Shown: positions 17,257 to 27,153, counted from the stretch's first letter. The stretch is 64,000 bases of DNA from Vallitalea sp. (GCA_025210515.1 JAOARM010000042.1:1-64000), one strand, 5' to 3'. Notes: generated by a model not told the origin, from the letters alone. Numbers and translations: made by a program.

Positions 17257-17847
17257 CTATCTAATACTCAAATAATTATTATAAAATCTAACATCATTCC
17301 CATTAGTAATAAACAGTAACTTACCTAATACAGACTCATATTTCACATACACAGATTTTCCTTTTGAGTTCATAGGTAATAACTCTGTACTAGATACAAT
17401 ATGATCACCACCAACCCATGTGTTATCATAAAATACTACCTTTTGAGTTTTAGTATCATCCAAATAATAATACATTGAGATTTTATATTTATTATTTACT
17501 ATCCATTCTTTTGTACTTTGTAATTTTGATTCAAAAGCTATTGATGGATTATGATTCTTCCATACTTTATTAAGATAATAATCATTATATGGAATTTCAA
17601 CAATAACTGAATAATTCTGGTAGTTACCATCAGTATACATACCTGTACATATTCTTTTATTAGTGACTATAGAATTAGAAGTTGTTATCTTGCAATTGGT
17701 AGTATTATAAAGTAAATTAATAGTATCTTTATTAATCAAAGGATTATCTACATATTCATGATGTATTTCCAAAATACAAAGAGCGTAAAAAGTATAACTT
17801 ACTATAAATAATAAACAAATTATAAGTATTTTTTTTAATAGAGGCAA
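17257..17847 (-). CDS. Small exported or membrane-anchored protein of unknown function
   Basis: The first about 25 residues form one hydrophobic segment (KILIICLLFIVSYTFYALCI) after two lysines, so the protein is either secreted or anchored with its 170-residue remainder outside. The remainder is polar, rich in Tyr and Asn, and shows no domain I recognise. The start is a TTG with GGTGG ten bases upstream, and it overlaps the end of the M56-family gene by 13 bases, so the two are translationally coupled. It may be a lipobox-free partner of that sensor-like protein. Function unknown. Confidence 0.7.
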   Translation of the reverse strand: MPLLKKILIICLLFIVSYTFYALCILEIHHEYVDNPLINKDTINLLYNTTNCKITTSNSIVTNKRICTGMYTDGNYQNYSVIVEIPYNDYYLNKVWKNHNPSIAFESKLQSTKEWIVNNKYKISMYYYLDDTKTQKVVFYDNTWVGGDHIVSSTELLPMNSKGKSVYVKYESVLGKLLFITNGNDVRFYNNYLSIR

Positions 17848-19310
17848 TTATGTTCACCACCTAAATATAAACAAATGCTATAAACTTTATTTGTTTTATT
17901 ATCACTAACAATCATCATATTGTAATCATCAGTAATATAAATATAGTTAGATGATACAGAAGTATTATTAATTTCCTTTAATTCAAAACCATACATTTTG
18001 GTGACTTTATTCGCTTCTTCAATATGCATACCCTGCTTTATATTGTTGAAAGAAGTTGTTGTAATTTCAACTGGATTATTTAAGTTATCTCCTCTAAACC
18101 AAAACTGTAATATATGTCCCAAAACAGGATAATCCAAAATATAATAGTCAATACCATCAATTTTAAGCACATAAGTTTGTCTTGGCTGACCATTAAAACT
18201 ACTTTTTATTACATATTCATTTTCTAATAAAAAATGAGGTAAATCATCTATAGCATAAGCAGTCATAATTCTATTGCTAGATGGTTCGTTGAAGCTAACA
18301 TAAGAAATAAAAAACATAATAACAATAGAAAATACAATAAGTATTTTTCTTTTCTTAGTATAAGTTGAAATACGAAATATCCTTTTATTAGCTTCTGTTC
18401 TATCATTTATTATGGCATTAGCAATAATAGGATTAAGAGGTTGTTGTTTAGTTGCAATAAGTTCCATTAAGTGTATTAATGTATATCCATATTGAGTGTA
18501 TTCAGTATCACTTAAATATTTTAGCACTGATTCATCACATGCAAGTTCACAATCTCTTTTGCTCTTCATAAAACTAAACCATACAATTGGATTGAACCAG
18601 TGAATAATACATATTAACATACAAATATAACTTTTAATAATATCTTTTCTTTTTATATGTACTAATTCATGTAATATAATATGTTCTAATTTGTGGTTAT
18701 CTAGCTCTACTAATATTGATTTAGGAATAACGATTTTTGGATTAAAAATACCGCAAGCCATAGGGGATGAGATTTCTTTGGATATATATATATTAATCTT
18801 TTTATTGTAATCTATTTTTAGTTGACATTTTTTAATAATAGATTTTAACTCTAAATCAGTATTGATCATTGCACATTTAATTAACTTATTGACTTTAATA
18901 ACAATATAGCAGAAGAATATTAATAAAATACTTATTCCAATAATCCAAATAATAGATATAATAGATGTGATATTAATATCTATAGCTTTTCTTATTAATT
19001 GATCTATAGAAACAGATTTTCCAATGTAAGTAATTTCGTCACCTGTAATACTTGATTTTCCCATTAAAATATCATTTATGCCATATTTAAACCTATGAAA
19101 AAGACTTAATTTATATAATGATATTACGTTTTTAATAGGAGTAAGAGGCATCAATAACCTAATAAAAACTAAAATCCATAAAGCATAAATCCATCTAGAT
19201 GTAAAATCTTTACTAAAGATTTTTTGAAATAACAGTATTAGTAATATTAGAATGGAACCTTTAATTGATGTCTCAAAAAAAATTTTAAATATATAAGTTA
19301 AATGTATCAT
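17835..19310 (-). CDS. BlaR1-like M56 family membrane peptidase with a non-beta-lactam sensor domain
   Basis: Integral membrane protein of the BlaR1/MecR1 group. Hydrophobic segments lie near residues 10-30, 41-58, 115-140, 225-245 and 328-346. The zinc-peptidase motif HELVH is at 214-218, with a further ECACDE-like ELACDES segment downstream. BlaR1 proteins relay an extracellular signal by cleaving a BlaI-type repressor. Here the C-terminal extracellular part (about 350-491) is not a penicillin-binding domain; it contains NNIKQGMHIEEANKVTKMYG, which resembles the SmpA/OmlA-like repeat found in BLIP-type or DUF4309 domains. No blaI is adjacent. Confidence 0.82.
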   Translation of the reverse strand: MIHLTYIFKIFFETSIKGSILILLILLFQKIFSKDFTSRWIYALWILVFIRLLMPLTPIKNVISLYKLSLFHRFKYGINDILMGKSSITGDEITYIGKSVSIDQLIRKAIDINITSIISIIWIIGISILLIFFCYIVIKVNKLIKCAMINTDLELKSIIKKCQLKIDYNKKINIYISKEISSPMACGIFNPKIVIPKSILVELDNHKLEHIILHELVHIKRKDIIKSYICMLICIIHWFNPIVWFSFMKSKRDCELACDESVLKYLSDTEYTQYGYTLIHLMELIATKQQPLNPIIANAIINDRTEANKRIFRISTYTKKRKILIVFSIVIMFFISYVSFNEPSSNRIMTAYAIDDLPHFLLENEYVIKSSFNGQPRQTYVLKIDGIDYYILDYPVLGHILQFWFRGDNLNNPVEITTTSFNNIKQGMHIEEANKVTKMYGFELKEINNTSVSSNYIYITDDYNMMIVSDNKTNKVYSICLYLGGEHNCLY

Positions 19311-19601
19311 ATAATTTCTCCATTGGCATTGTCAATTATTTAATTAATATATTCAATAGTAATTGTATAGCAATCTATAAGTGAAATCAATAGATTAATA
19401 ATTGATGAAATATAAAAAGTTATTAATTAATTCTCTAAAACAAGGTAACAATAAAAACTTATAATTTATTATAATTAATGGATATAATTCATAGGGATTA
19501 GATTAAATATAGTTATTAGATACATATATATATACTAATTAACATAAATTATAAGAAATATATTAGTTTTCAACTACAAATAAAATAAGGAGTTAAATAT
19601 A

Positions 19602-21338
19602 ATGATTGAAGACAGAATCAAAACAGCTACAAAACAAATAAAAGCTGATTTAATTATAAGTAATATTAATATTGTTGATGTATTTAATTTAGAATGCTAT
19701 GTATCAGATGTGGCAATAAAAGATGGTTATTTTGTTGGAATCGGTGATTATAAAGGTGAAGGTATTATAGAAATTGATGGAACAGGAAAAACTATCATTC
19801 CGGGATATGTTGATGCACATGTTCATATAGAATCTTCTATGGTAACACCTATTCAGTATTCTAATGAAATACTTCCTTTTGGAGTAACATCGGTTATTGC
19901 TGATCCACATGAAATTGCTAATGTAAGTGGAGTAGATGGAATAAAATATATGATAGATATGGCAAAGTATGTACCTTTAGATGTATATATTATGTTGCCA
20001 TCTTGTGTACCAGCTACAAGTTATGAACGTGGAGGAGCAATATTAACAGCCAAAGATCTAAAACCATTATACAATGAAGAAAATGTAATTGGACTTGCAG
20101 AAGTTATGGATTTTCCATCTGTATTATCATGTAATAAAGATATGTTAGAAAAAATACAAAATGCAAAAGAAAGAAATTATACAGTAGATGGTCATTGTTC
20201 TTCTTTTAATATTAATATGCTTAATGCTTATGCTACAGCAGGAATTATGACTGATCATGAAGCTATAAGTGGAGAAGAAATGATACAAAGAAGTAGAAGA
20301 GGTATACACACTTTAGTTAGATATGGTTCCGTTTGTAGAGATTTACCAAATATATTACCTAGCATTAACGAAAGAAATCATAGATTGCTATGTTTTTCTA
20401 CTGATGATAAACATATTGATGAGCTAACGACTTTTGGAGGAGTTAATCATAATGTGAAACTAGCTATACAAGGTGGACTTGACCCAATTATTGCTATATC
20501 AATAGCTACCTATAATACATGCGCCTGTTATAAGTTATATGAAAAAGGAGCAATAGCACCAGGATTTATTGCTGACTTTTCAATAGTAGATAATGTGAAA
20601 GATCTTAATATTTTAGATGTATATAAGAATGGAAAATTAGTAGTAAAAAATAAAACACTAATTAATAAAATCTCAACTAATATATGTAGTAAGCCAGAAA
20701 AATTAGTTTCTTCTATTAATATGAAAAAAATCAGTAAAGATGATTTAGCAATTGATATGAAGGGATACAGCAAAGCAAATGTTATAGAAGTTATTAATGA
20801 TGGGATAGTTACAAAAAAATCTATAGAAAAAGTCTCTGTTAATAGTGAAGGATATTTTGAGGTAAATGTGCAAAAAGATCAACAAAAAATAGTAGTAATT
20901 GAACGACACAATAAAACTGGCAATATTGGTAAAGGCATTTTAAAAGGATTAAAACTTGAAGAAGGAGCAATCGCAACAACAATATCTCATGATTCACATA
21001 ATCTAATCGTTGTTGGAACTAATGATAATGATATGTTAAAAGCTATTGATGCAATTAAACAGATGCAAGGTGGTATTGTTATAGTTAATAATAATGAAGT
21101 GTTAGCTAGTATTAATCTTGAGATATGCGGTTTAATTACTACAGATGATTCGAGAGCTGTAATAGATAACTTAAACCACGTGAATAAAATGATTAAAAAA
21201 ATTGCACCAAAAGTAGAAATAAATCCATTGTTAACTCTTTCTTTTATGTCTCTTGTTGTTATACCTGAAATAAAAGTATGTGAAAGAGGATTATTTGATT
21301 TCTCCAGATTAGATTTTATTGATATATATAGTGAATAA
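19602..21338 (+). CDS. ade: Adenine deaminase
   Basis: Metal-dependent amidohydrolase converting adenine to hypoxanthine and ammonia in purine salvage. It has the amidohydrolase motif GYVDAHVHIESSM (about residues 69-81), ADPHEIANVSG near 103-113 and DGHCSSFN with TDHEAISGEE downstream, all diagnostic of bacterial adenine deaminases. Length 578 aa is normal. An AAGGAG site supports the ATG. It stands alone between a divergent M56 gene and the ceramidase; no purine riboswitch was recognised in its 290-base leader. Confidence 0.94.
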   Translation: MIEDRIKTATKQIKADLIISNINIVDVFNLECYVSDVAIKDGYFVGIGDYKGEGIIEIDGTGKTIIPGYVDAHVHIESSMVTPIQYSNEILPFGVTSVIADPHEIANVSGVDGIKYMIDMAKYVPLDVYIMLPSCVPATSYERGGAILTAKDLKPLYNEENVIGLAEVMDFPSVLSCNKDMLEKIQNAKERNYTVDGHCSSFNINMLNAYATAGIMTDHEAISGEEMIQRSRRGIHTLVRYGSVCRDLPNILPSINERNHRLLCFSTDDKHIDELTTFGGVNHNVKLAIQGGLDPIIAISIATYNTCACYKLYEKGAIAPGFIADFSIVDNVKDLNILDVYKNGKLVVKNKTLINKISTNICSKPEKLVSSINMKKISKDDLAIDMKGYSKANVIEVINDGIVTKKSIEKVSVNSEGYFEVNVQKDQQKIVVIERHNKTGNIGKGILKGLKLEEGAIATTISHDSHNLIVVGTNDNDMLKAIDAIKQMQGGIVIVNNNEVLASINLEICGLITTDDSRAVIDNLNHVNKMIKKIAPKVEINPLLTLSFMSLVVIPEIKVCERGLFDFSRLDFIDIYSE

Positions 21339-21397
21339 TAAACATAATTTCGTTTTTTATGAATATAATATATTATTAGGACAAGGGAGGCGTTGAT

Positions 21398-23527
21398 ATG
21401 TTATCAATACTGAAAAAAGTTACATGTTTATTTTTAGCATTTTCCATCATCTTATTAGCTCCTAGTGTTACATATGGACAAGATGATAACGGAACATTTT
21501 GTGTTGGGACAGGGGTACATGATATTACTGGGCCAGCAGGAGAAGTAGTTATGATGGGATATGCTAACACAGAACAAACAACAGGAGGAATTCATCTAAG
21601 ACTGCGAGCTAGAGCATTTATTATGGCTGATAATGAAAATAACAAACGAGTAGTATTTGTTAGTGCTGATTTAGGTCAAGTATTTCAAGGCGTGAAACAA
21701 GGGGTAATGAGAAAACTACGTGATACATATGGTGATCTATATACTGATGAGAATACATTATTAAGTGCTACACATACTCATTGTGGTCCAGGAGGACATT
21801 CTCATTATGCATTATATAATATTTCTTCATATGGCTATATTAAACAAAACTATGATATTATAGTTGATGGAATTTATAATGCAATTGTAAAAGCACATAA
21901 CAATCTAGAACCAGGATACATAGAAGTTAACAAAGGTATATTAAATGGAACTAATATTAACCGCTCAATAGTGGCTTATAATAATAATGATAGTGATGAA
22001 AAAGATGCTTTTGATAGTGAAGTAGATAATGAAATGGTAGTACTTAATTTTAAAAATAATAATAATGAACTCCTTGGAGTATTAAATTGGTTTCCTATTC
22101 ATCCAACATCTATGGGTAATACAAATCAATTAATTTCAAGTGATAATAAAGGATTAGCATCTTATCTATATGAAAAAGAAAATAACACTGATTATTCAAA
22201 TGATAAGACTTTTGTCGCTGCATTTGCTCAGAGCGATTGTGGTGACGTATCACCTAATATACATGGTGGTGAACAAGGGTACGGCGATAATGATTTTGAA
22301 AGCACTAAATATGCAGGAGAACAACAATATTCTAAATGTAAGCAGTTAAGTGAAAGTGCCAGTAGTAGATTAAGTGGAAATATTGATTATAGACATAAGT
22401 ATATTAATTTTGCACAAATTAATATCTCAAAAGAATATGCAGAATTTAGAGCAAATAGTGATATACCAGAAACTATTTCAGAACCAACTTCAGAAATAAA
22501 AACTTATGATGCTGCTGTAGGATATTCTTTTGCATGTGGAGCAGAAGATGGTCCTAGTCATATTGATATGTTTCATGAGGGCATGATATCAGATGACTAT
22601 CCAATAGAAGGAACACCTAACTATGTAAGAGCTTCACAACATTTGATTAATTTAGTTCCTGGATTAAATACAGTAAGTGGCGTTAATTATGAAATGTTAT
22701 GGGAACAACATTATCCAAAGCCTGTACTATTTGCTACATCAAAAGGTAAACCATATCCTTGGTCACCAGAGGTTCTACCTATTCAAATAGTTAAGGTTGG
22801 TCAATTAACAATTGCTGCTGTTCCTGCTGAATTTACATCTATGTCTGGTAGAAGAGTTAAAAACCTTATAAAGAAAAGTATTAATAATGGATCAGAAGAT
22901 AACATAGTAGTTCTTGCAGGACTAGCAAACGCATATAGTGGATATGTGGCAACTCCAAAAGAATATGAAAAACAACATTATGAAGGCGCATCTACGCATT
23001 TTGGAAAATGGACATTACCTGCTTATCTACAAGAATTTCATAAATTAGTAAAAGCTATTGAAAATGAAGAATCAGTTGAACCTGGACCTACACCACGAGA
23101 TTTAAAAGATGAGCAAATGTGTTTTCAAACAGGAGTTGTTCTTGATAATGTACCTATTGGTAAAGATTTTGGAGAAGTTAAAACACAAGTGTCATCTCAA
23201 TATAGTAAAGGAGATACAGTTAAAGTTAGTTTTTGGACTGGACATCCTAAAAATGATTTGAAGATACAATCTACATATTTAGAAGTACAAAAACAAGTAA
23301 ATGGTAACTGGGTCACAATTGCCAATGATTGGGACTGGGAAACAAAGTTTACGTGGAAAAGAATAGATTCATTTTGGGGAACTTCACTTGCAATAATTGA
23401 ATGGGATATTCCACAGGATGCTGAAAGTGGTACTTATAGAATAGTTCATCATGGAAATTATAAGAACGGATGGACATTAGACATAATACCATTTGATGGA
23501 ATTTCTAATGTATTTCAAGTAAATTAA
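21398..23527 (+). CDS. Secreted neutral ceramidase
   Basis: Zinc amidase that releases fatty acid from ceramide. A signal peptide (about 1-27: basic start, hydrophobic core, cleavage near TYG/Q) shows export. Family motifs are complete: zinc histidine in ATHTHCGPGG (H126/H128), second histidine in NWFPIHPTSMG (H235), nucleophile in CGDVSPN (S285), EFTSMSGRR near 477-485 supplying the glutamate ligand, and NAYSGYVATPKEY near 511-523 supplying the tyrosine. A beta-sandwich C-terminal domain follows (about 565-709). Length and layout match Pseudomonas-type neutral ceramidases. GGGAGG precedes the ATG. Substrate in this organism's habitat is unknown. Confidence 0.93.
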   Translation: MLSILKKVTCLFLAFSIILLAPSVTYGQDDNGTFCVGTGVHDITGPAGEVVMMGYANTEQTTGGIHLRLRARAFIMADNENNKRVVFVSADLGQVFQGVKQGVMRKLRDTYGDLYTDENTLLSATHTHCGPGGHSHYALYNISSYGYIKQNYDIIVDGIYNAIVKAHNNLEPGYIEVNKGILNGTNINRSIVAYNNNDSDEKDAFDSEVDNEMVVLNFKNNNNELLGVLNWFPIHPTSMGNTNQLISSDNKGLASYLYEKENNTDYSNDKTFVAAFAQSDCGDVSPNIHGGEQGYGDNDFESTKYAGEQQYSKCKQLSESASSRLSGNIDYRHKYINFAQINISKEYAEFRANSDIPETISEPTSEIKTYDAAVGYSFACGAEDGPSHIDMFHEGMISDDYPIEGTPNYVRASQHLINLVPGLNTVSGVNYEMLWEQHYPKPVLFATSKGKPYPWSPEVLPIQIVKVGQLTIAAVPAEFTSMSGRRVKNLIKKSINNGSEDNIVVLAGLANAYSGYVATPKEYEKQHYEGASTHFGKWTLPAYLQEFHKLVKAIENEESVEPGPTPRDLKDEQMCFQTGVVLDNVPIGKDFGEVKTQVSSQYSKGDTVKVSFWTGHPKNDLKIQSTYLEVQKQVNGNWVTIANDWDWETKFTWKRIDSFWGTSLAIIEWDIPQDAESGTYRIVHHGNYKNGWTLDIIPFDGISNVFQVN

Positions 23528-23537
23528 TTATTATAAT

Positions 23538-23703
23538 AGGGCTGTCTCATAATACATTTTGTTGATGTTTGCAGTTTTTGGAAGATAGACTAGATTTAGC
23601 TATTCATACCCTTAAACGTCTTGTTTAAAGGGTATGCGCTACGCCGTCATGGAAACCTAATATATCTTCCTTTATATTGACATTAAAAATGTATTATGAT
23701 AAA
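23538..23703 (+). repeat. Structured repeat, family B copy 2
   Basis: Begins 11 bases after the ceramidase stop. The outer ends AGGGCTGTCTCATAATACAT (23538-23557) and ATGTATTATGATAA (23690-23703) are inverted. The inner arms GGAAGATA/TATCTTCC enclose a long hairpin at 23605-23636 with loop GTCTT. After it comes a weakened GCC-GTCAT-GGA hairpin. Plus orientation, same as the upstream gene. The GGGCTGTCTC end resembles ends of some insertion sequences and MITEs. Confidence 0.8.
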
Positions 23704-23797
23704 TGTAAATATTATTCATTTAAGGTAAAATGTAGAAAATTAACGAATTTTGTGTTAAAATAAAAATTATACAAAAAAGAACACAGGAGGAACTGTA

Positions 23798-24427
23798 ATG
23801 AAAAAGAAATTAGGAATAATATTAATTGCAGTAATTATTTTAATAAGTGGAATAATATATTTTGTTCCACAAGCAAGGTTAATTTTTTATGTTTTATACC
23901 ATAATAACATTAAATCATCAACAGAATTCACAGTAGATGGAGATAAATTATATATGGATGGTTATATATGTAGTAAAACTCCTGAACAACTAAAAAAAGT
24001 TATAAAAGAAAATAATGAGATTAAAACTATTGTTATGAAAGATGTATTAGGTTCTTTAGATGATGAAGCTAATTTTCCAATGTCAAAGTATGTTCGTGAA
24101 AGCGGTTTAAATACTTATCTTACCAAGAATAGCGAAGTTGCATCAGGAGGAACAGATTTTTTCCTTGCAGGAAATAAAAGAACTATTGAAGATGGAGCCA
24201 AAATAGGAGTTCATTCTTGGCGTGATTTAGCTGGAACAGAAGCAAAAGATCTTCCAAAAACTCATGAAGAGCATAAAATATATACAGAATATATGAATTA
24301 TATGCTAGGAAATGATGATTTTTATTGGTATACTATATATGCTGCATCAGCAGAAGATATGCATTATATGACTAATGAAGAAATAATAGAATATAATGTA
24401 ATCACAGAACCTATTGTACAAAACTAA
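23798..24427 (+). CDS. Membrane-anchored ClpP/crotonase-fold protein (COG3904-like)
   Basis: A single N-terminal transmembrane segment (about residues 5-25) is followed by an extracytoplasmic domain. That domain contains GLNTYLTKNSEVASGGTDFF, LAGNKRTIEDGAKIGVHSW and a C-terminal helical part. This pattern matches the ClpP/crotonase-like family, where a Ser in the ASGG region and the His of GVHSW may be catalytic. Proteolytic activity is an inference. Length 209 aa. ATG has AGGAGG eight bases before it. It lies between two family B repeats and has no obvious operon partner. Confidence 0.62.
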   Translation: MKKKLGIILIAVIILISGIIYFVPQARLIFYVLYHNNIKSSTEFTVDGDKLYMDGYICSKTPEQLKKVIKENNEIKTIVMKDVLGSLDDEANFPMSKYVRESGLNTYLTKNSEVASGGTDFFLAGNKRTIEDGAKIGVHSWRDLAGTEAKDLPKTHEEHKIYTEYMNYMLGNDDFYWYTIYAASAEDMHYMTNEEIIEYNVITEPIVQN

Positions 24428-24445
24428 TAAAAAATAATTTTATAA

Positions 24446-24624
24446 AAGGATTGTTTTACAATACATTTTCTTTTGAACTTTAAATTTGATAGACTAGATT
24501 TAGCTATTACATACCCTTAAATATCTGCTTAAAGGGTGAGTTAAGCCGTGTTGGCTTATAGCTAAACCTAGTCTATTTTTCTATATAATGACATGAAAGC
24601 TGTATTAAGTAAGAGACAACCCTT
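24446..24624 (+). repeat. Structured repeat, family B copy 3
   Basis: Starts about 19 bases after the preceding stop codon. Outer ends AAGGATTGTTTTACAATACA and GTAAGAGACAACCCTT are degenerate but inverted. Inner arms ATAGACTAGATTTAGCTAT (24489-24507) and ATAGCTAAACCTAGTCTAT (24558-24576) pair at 18 of 19 positions. The small hairpin TAAGCC-GTGTT-GGCTTA (24542-24558) is perfect, while the first hairpin is partly decayed. Plus orientation, same as the gene before it. Confidence 0.8.
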
Positions 24625-24724
24625 TTATTTTTATAATTAACTTGAAGTAAGAAGTGATTAGCAAAATTCTAATTCTTGTTTATAGGAAATTCTCTAACTT
24701 TATTTTAAAATTATAATAAAAGTA

Positions 24725-24774
24725 TTGATTTTTGTTATAAAATTGCATATAATTTAGTAAAGAAACTTTACTAA
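24725..24774 (+). promoter_or_regulatory. Promoter and ROK operator of the nag locus
   Basis: TTGATT (24725-24730) and TATAAT (24748-24753) are 17 bases apart. Directly after the -10 box is a perfect 9-3-9 palindrome, TTAGTAAAG-AAA-CTTTACTAA (24754-24774), which resembles XylR/ROK-type sites. The first gene encodes a ROK repressor, so negative autoregulation relieved by an amino-sugar ligand is inferred. Confidence 0.75.
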
Positions 24775-24793
24775 CTATATTAGGAGATATAAT

Positions 24794-25966
24794 ATGACTC
24801 AAGCAGGCAATCAATCTATGGTAAAAAAAAATAATCAAAGAGCAATTGTTAAGTATCTTATTAATAATGGAGCTACTTCAAGAGCAGACCTTGCTAAGAT
24901 TCTAAAGGTAAGTAAACCTACAATATCAAAAAACACTAATGAATTGATAGAGAAGGGAATACTAATAGAAGCAGGAAAAGGAGCTAATGAGCTTGGGAAA
25001 AAGTCTATATTAGTAGATTTTAATAAAATTCATAAATATGTATTAGGTATAGATATTTCCAAAAAAAGATTTAAGATTACGGTAGGAGATTTAGTTTGCA
25101 ATATAAAGCATACAGTAGATATTGAATATAATCACCCAGATGAGATTGATTTTTCTTCTTTTATTAATGAATTTCTAGAAACACATAATATAAGTAATTT
25201 GGATATAGCAATTATTGGAATTTCTTATCCTGGGATAATAAGTAATGGTGAATTTCCGAATATACTTTCTGAAAAAATTAATCAGATTAAGTTGAATAAA
25301 TTAGTAAGTTCTCTTAATGAATTTTTTGATGTAGATATTATTATTAAGAATGATATTAACTTGGCTATTATAGGAGAAAGAATTAAGAGCAAGTTACTTA
25401 ATATAGATAACTTATTATACATAAGTGTTGATGTGGGTGTAGGTGCTGGACTAATTATTAATGGTAAACTTTATGAAGGCGACAGAAAAGGAGCTGGAGA
25501 AATTGGTTTTTCTGTACCTAATATTAATATTGAAGGAAAGTATATTAACATTGAAGATATAGTTTCAAAAACAGGGATTCTTAACATAATTAAGAAAGAT
25601 TTTGCCAATATTAAAACTAGTATAATATACTCTTTATGTGAAGGAATTGAAGATAATATATCTATAGAAAAATTTTCACAAGCACTAAATAAAAATGATG
25701 ATTATTGCATTAAACTAAAAAATAAAATATCACAATATATTGGCGTGACAATTGCTAATATTATTGCTTTATTAGATATTAAAAATGTTATTGTTGGCGG
25801 TGATATACCATTATTACATACATCAATGATAAAAGAGATTAATAAAGTTGTTTCAGAATTAATACCTTTTCATACGAATGTAAATTTGGCACAGATTAAA
25901 AACTCAAGTTTAATAGGTGCTGTGGAAGTAGCAGTTGAGGAAACTATAGAAATGATTTTAAGTTAA
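24794..25966 (+). CDS. ROK-family transcriptional repressor (NagC/XylR-like)
   Basis: An N-terminal winged helix (about residues 14-75, with NGATSRADLAKILKVSKPTIS) is joined to a ROK sugar-kinase-like domain (DIS near 86, ISVDVGVGAGLIINGKLYEG near 211-230, GAGEIGF near 234-240). ROK repressors sense sugars or sugar phosphates. Immediately upstream of nagA and nagB, it probably controls amino-sugar catabolism. The zinc-binding CxCGxxGC loop typical of many ROK repressors is not seen; the corresponding region has no cysteines, a departure worth noting. ATG follows AGGAG. Confidence 0.88.
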   Translation: MTQAGNQSMVKKNNQRAIVKYLINNGATSRADLAKILKVSKPTISKNTNELIEKGILIEAGKGANELGKKSILVDFNKIHKYVLGIDISKKRFKITVGDLVCNIKHTVDIEYNHPDEIDFSSFINEFLETHNISNLDIAIIGISYPGIISNGEFPNILSEKINQIKLNKLVSSLNEFFDVDIIIKNDINLAIIGERIKSKLLNIDNLLYISVDVGVGAGLIINGKLYEGDRKGAGEIGFSVPNINIEGKYINIEDIVSKTGILNIIKKDFANIKTSIIYSLCEGIEDNISIEKFSQALNKNDDYCIKLKNKISQYIGVTIANIIALLDIKNVIVGGDIPLLHTSMIKEINKVVSELIPFHTNVNLAQIKNSSLIGAVEVAVEETIEMILS

Positions 25967-26004
25967 AAATATGTTTCTATCATTATAAGAAAGGTGGATG
26001 TTTT

Positions 26005-27153
26005 ATGAATTGTATTTACAATGGAAAAATTTTAATTGATGGAGAATTTGTTGATAATAAAGCAATTCTATTTGATACTAGTATAATCAATGTGATTGAT
26101 GAAAACGATATAAATAATTATTCAATTAAATCAAAAATAGATGCAAAAGGCAAATATATATCACCAGGATTTATAGATGTTCATATTCATGGGTATAAAG
26201 GAAATGATACAATGGATGGTGATATTGAGTCTCTAAGAAAAATAAGCCGTGATGTAGCAGAAAATGGGGTAACATCTTTTTTACCTACAACTATGACAAT
26301 GGATATACCTGTCATTAGAAAAGCTCTTGATACAATACAAAGCATAATGAAAGATGAGACATATGGTGCAGAAGTATTAGGTACACATCTTGAAGGACCA
26401 TTTATATGTAAAAAATATAAAGGAGCACAACCAGAAAAATATATTATACAACCATCAGAAGAAGTAATAAAAGGTTATGAGGAAATTATTAAAATAATTA
26501 CTATTGCACCAGAAGTTAATGGAGCACTAGAGTTTATTGAGAAATATACTAAAGAATATGGAATTAGATTTTCCATTGGTCATAGTAATGCTACTTATGA
26601 TGAAGCATTAAAAGGGATTGATAAAGGAATATGTTCTGCAACACATTTATTTAATGCTATGACAGGACTTCATCATAGAGACCCTGGTGCTATTGGTGCT
26701 GTTATGAATACAGATATTATGTGTGAGTTAATTGCAGATACGATACATGTTAATCACGCATTATTTAATTTATTAGTTCGTATAAAAGGATTAGATAAAA
26801 TTTTATTAATTACAGATGCTATGATGGGTGCAGGACTTAATGATGGTGAATATGACTTAGGTGGACAAAAGGTTTATATGAAAAATGGTAGATGTGTATT
26901 AGAAGATGGAACAATTGCTGGAAGTTCACTAAAGTTAAATAAAGCTATTTATAACTTCACTAAATATACTGATTATGAATTATCAAAAGTATTGGGGCTT
27001 GCTACAATTAACCAAGCTAAATACATTGGTGTCGATGATAGAAAAGGTTCATTAGATATTGGCAAAGATGCTGATATTGTTATATTAAATGATAATCTAG
27101 AAATAGACTTAACAATAGGGAAAGGAAAGGTAATATATGAAAAATCAAATTAG
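26005..27153 (+). CDS. nagA: N-acetylglucosamine-6-phosphate deacetylase
   Basis: Amidohydrolase converting GlcNAc-6-P to glucosamine-6-P and acetate. Metal motif GFIDVHIHGYKGND (H60, H62), HLEGPF near 129-134, SIGHSNATYDEA near 191, HLFNAMTGLHHRDPG near 213 and LITDAMMGAG near 267 are all present. Length 382 aa is normal. It overlaps nagB by 17 bases and follows the ROK gene by 38 bases, forming one operon. AAAGGTGG before the ATG supports the start. Confidence 0.95.
   Translation: MNCIYNGKILIDGEFVDNKAILFDTSIINVIDENDINNYSIKSKIDAKGKYISPGFIDVHIHGYKGNDTMDGDIESLRKISRDVAENGVTSFLPTTMTMDIPVIRKALDTIQSIMKDETYGAEVLGTHLEGPFICKKYKGAQPEKYIIQPSEEVIKGYEEIIKIITIAPEVNGALEFIEKYTKEYGIRFSIGHSNATYDEALKGIDKGICSATHLFNAMTGLHHRDPGAIGAVMNTDIMCELIADTIHVNHALFNLLVRIKGLDKILLITDAMMGAGLNDGEYDLGGQKVYMKNGRCVLEDGTIAGSSLKLNKAIYNFTKYTDYELSKVLGLATINQAKYIGVDDRKGSLDIGKDADIVILNDNLEIDLTIGKGKVIYEKSN

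Noticed and set aside
19311..19601. Purine riboswitch before adenine deaminase
   Set aside because: The leader is AT-rich and lacks the conserved purine-aptamer core and P1 stem, so no riboswitch was called.
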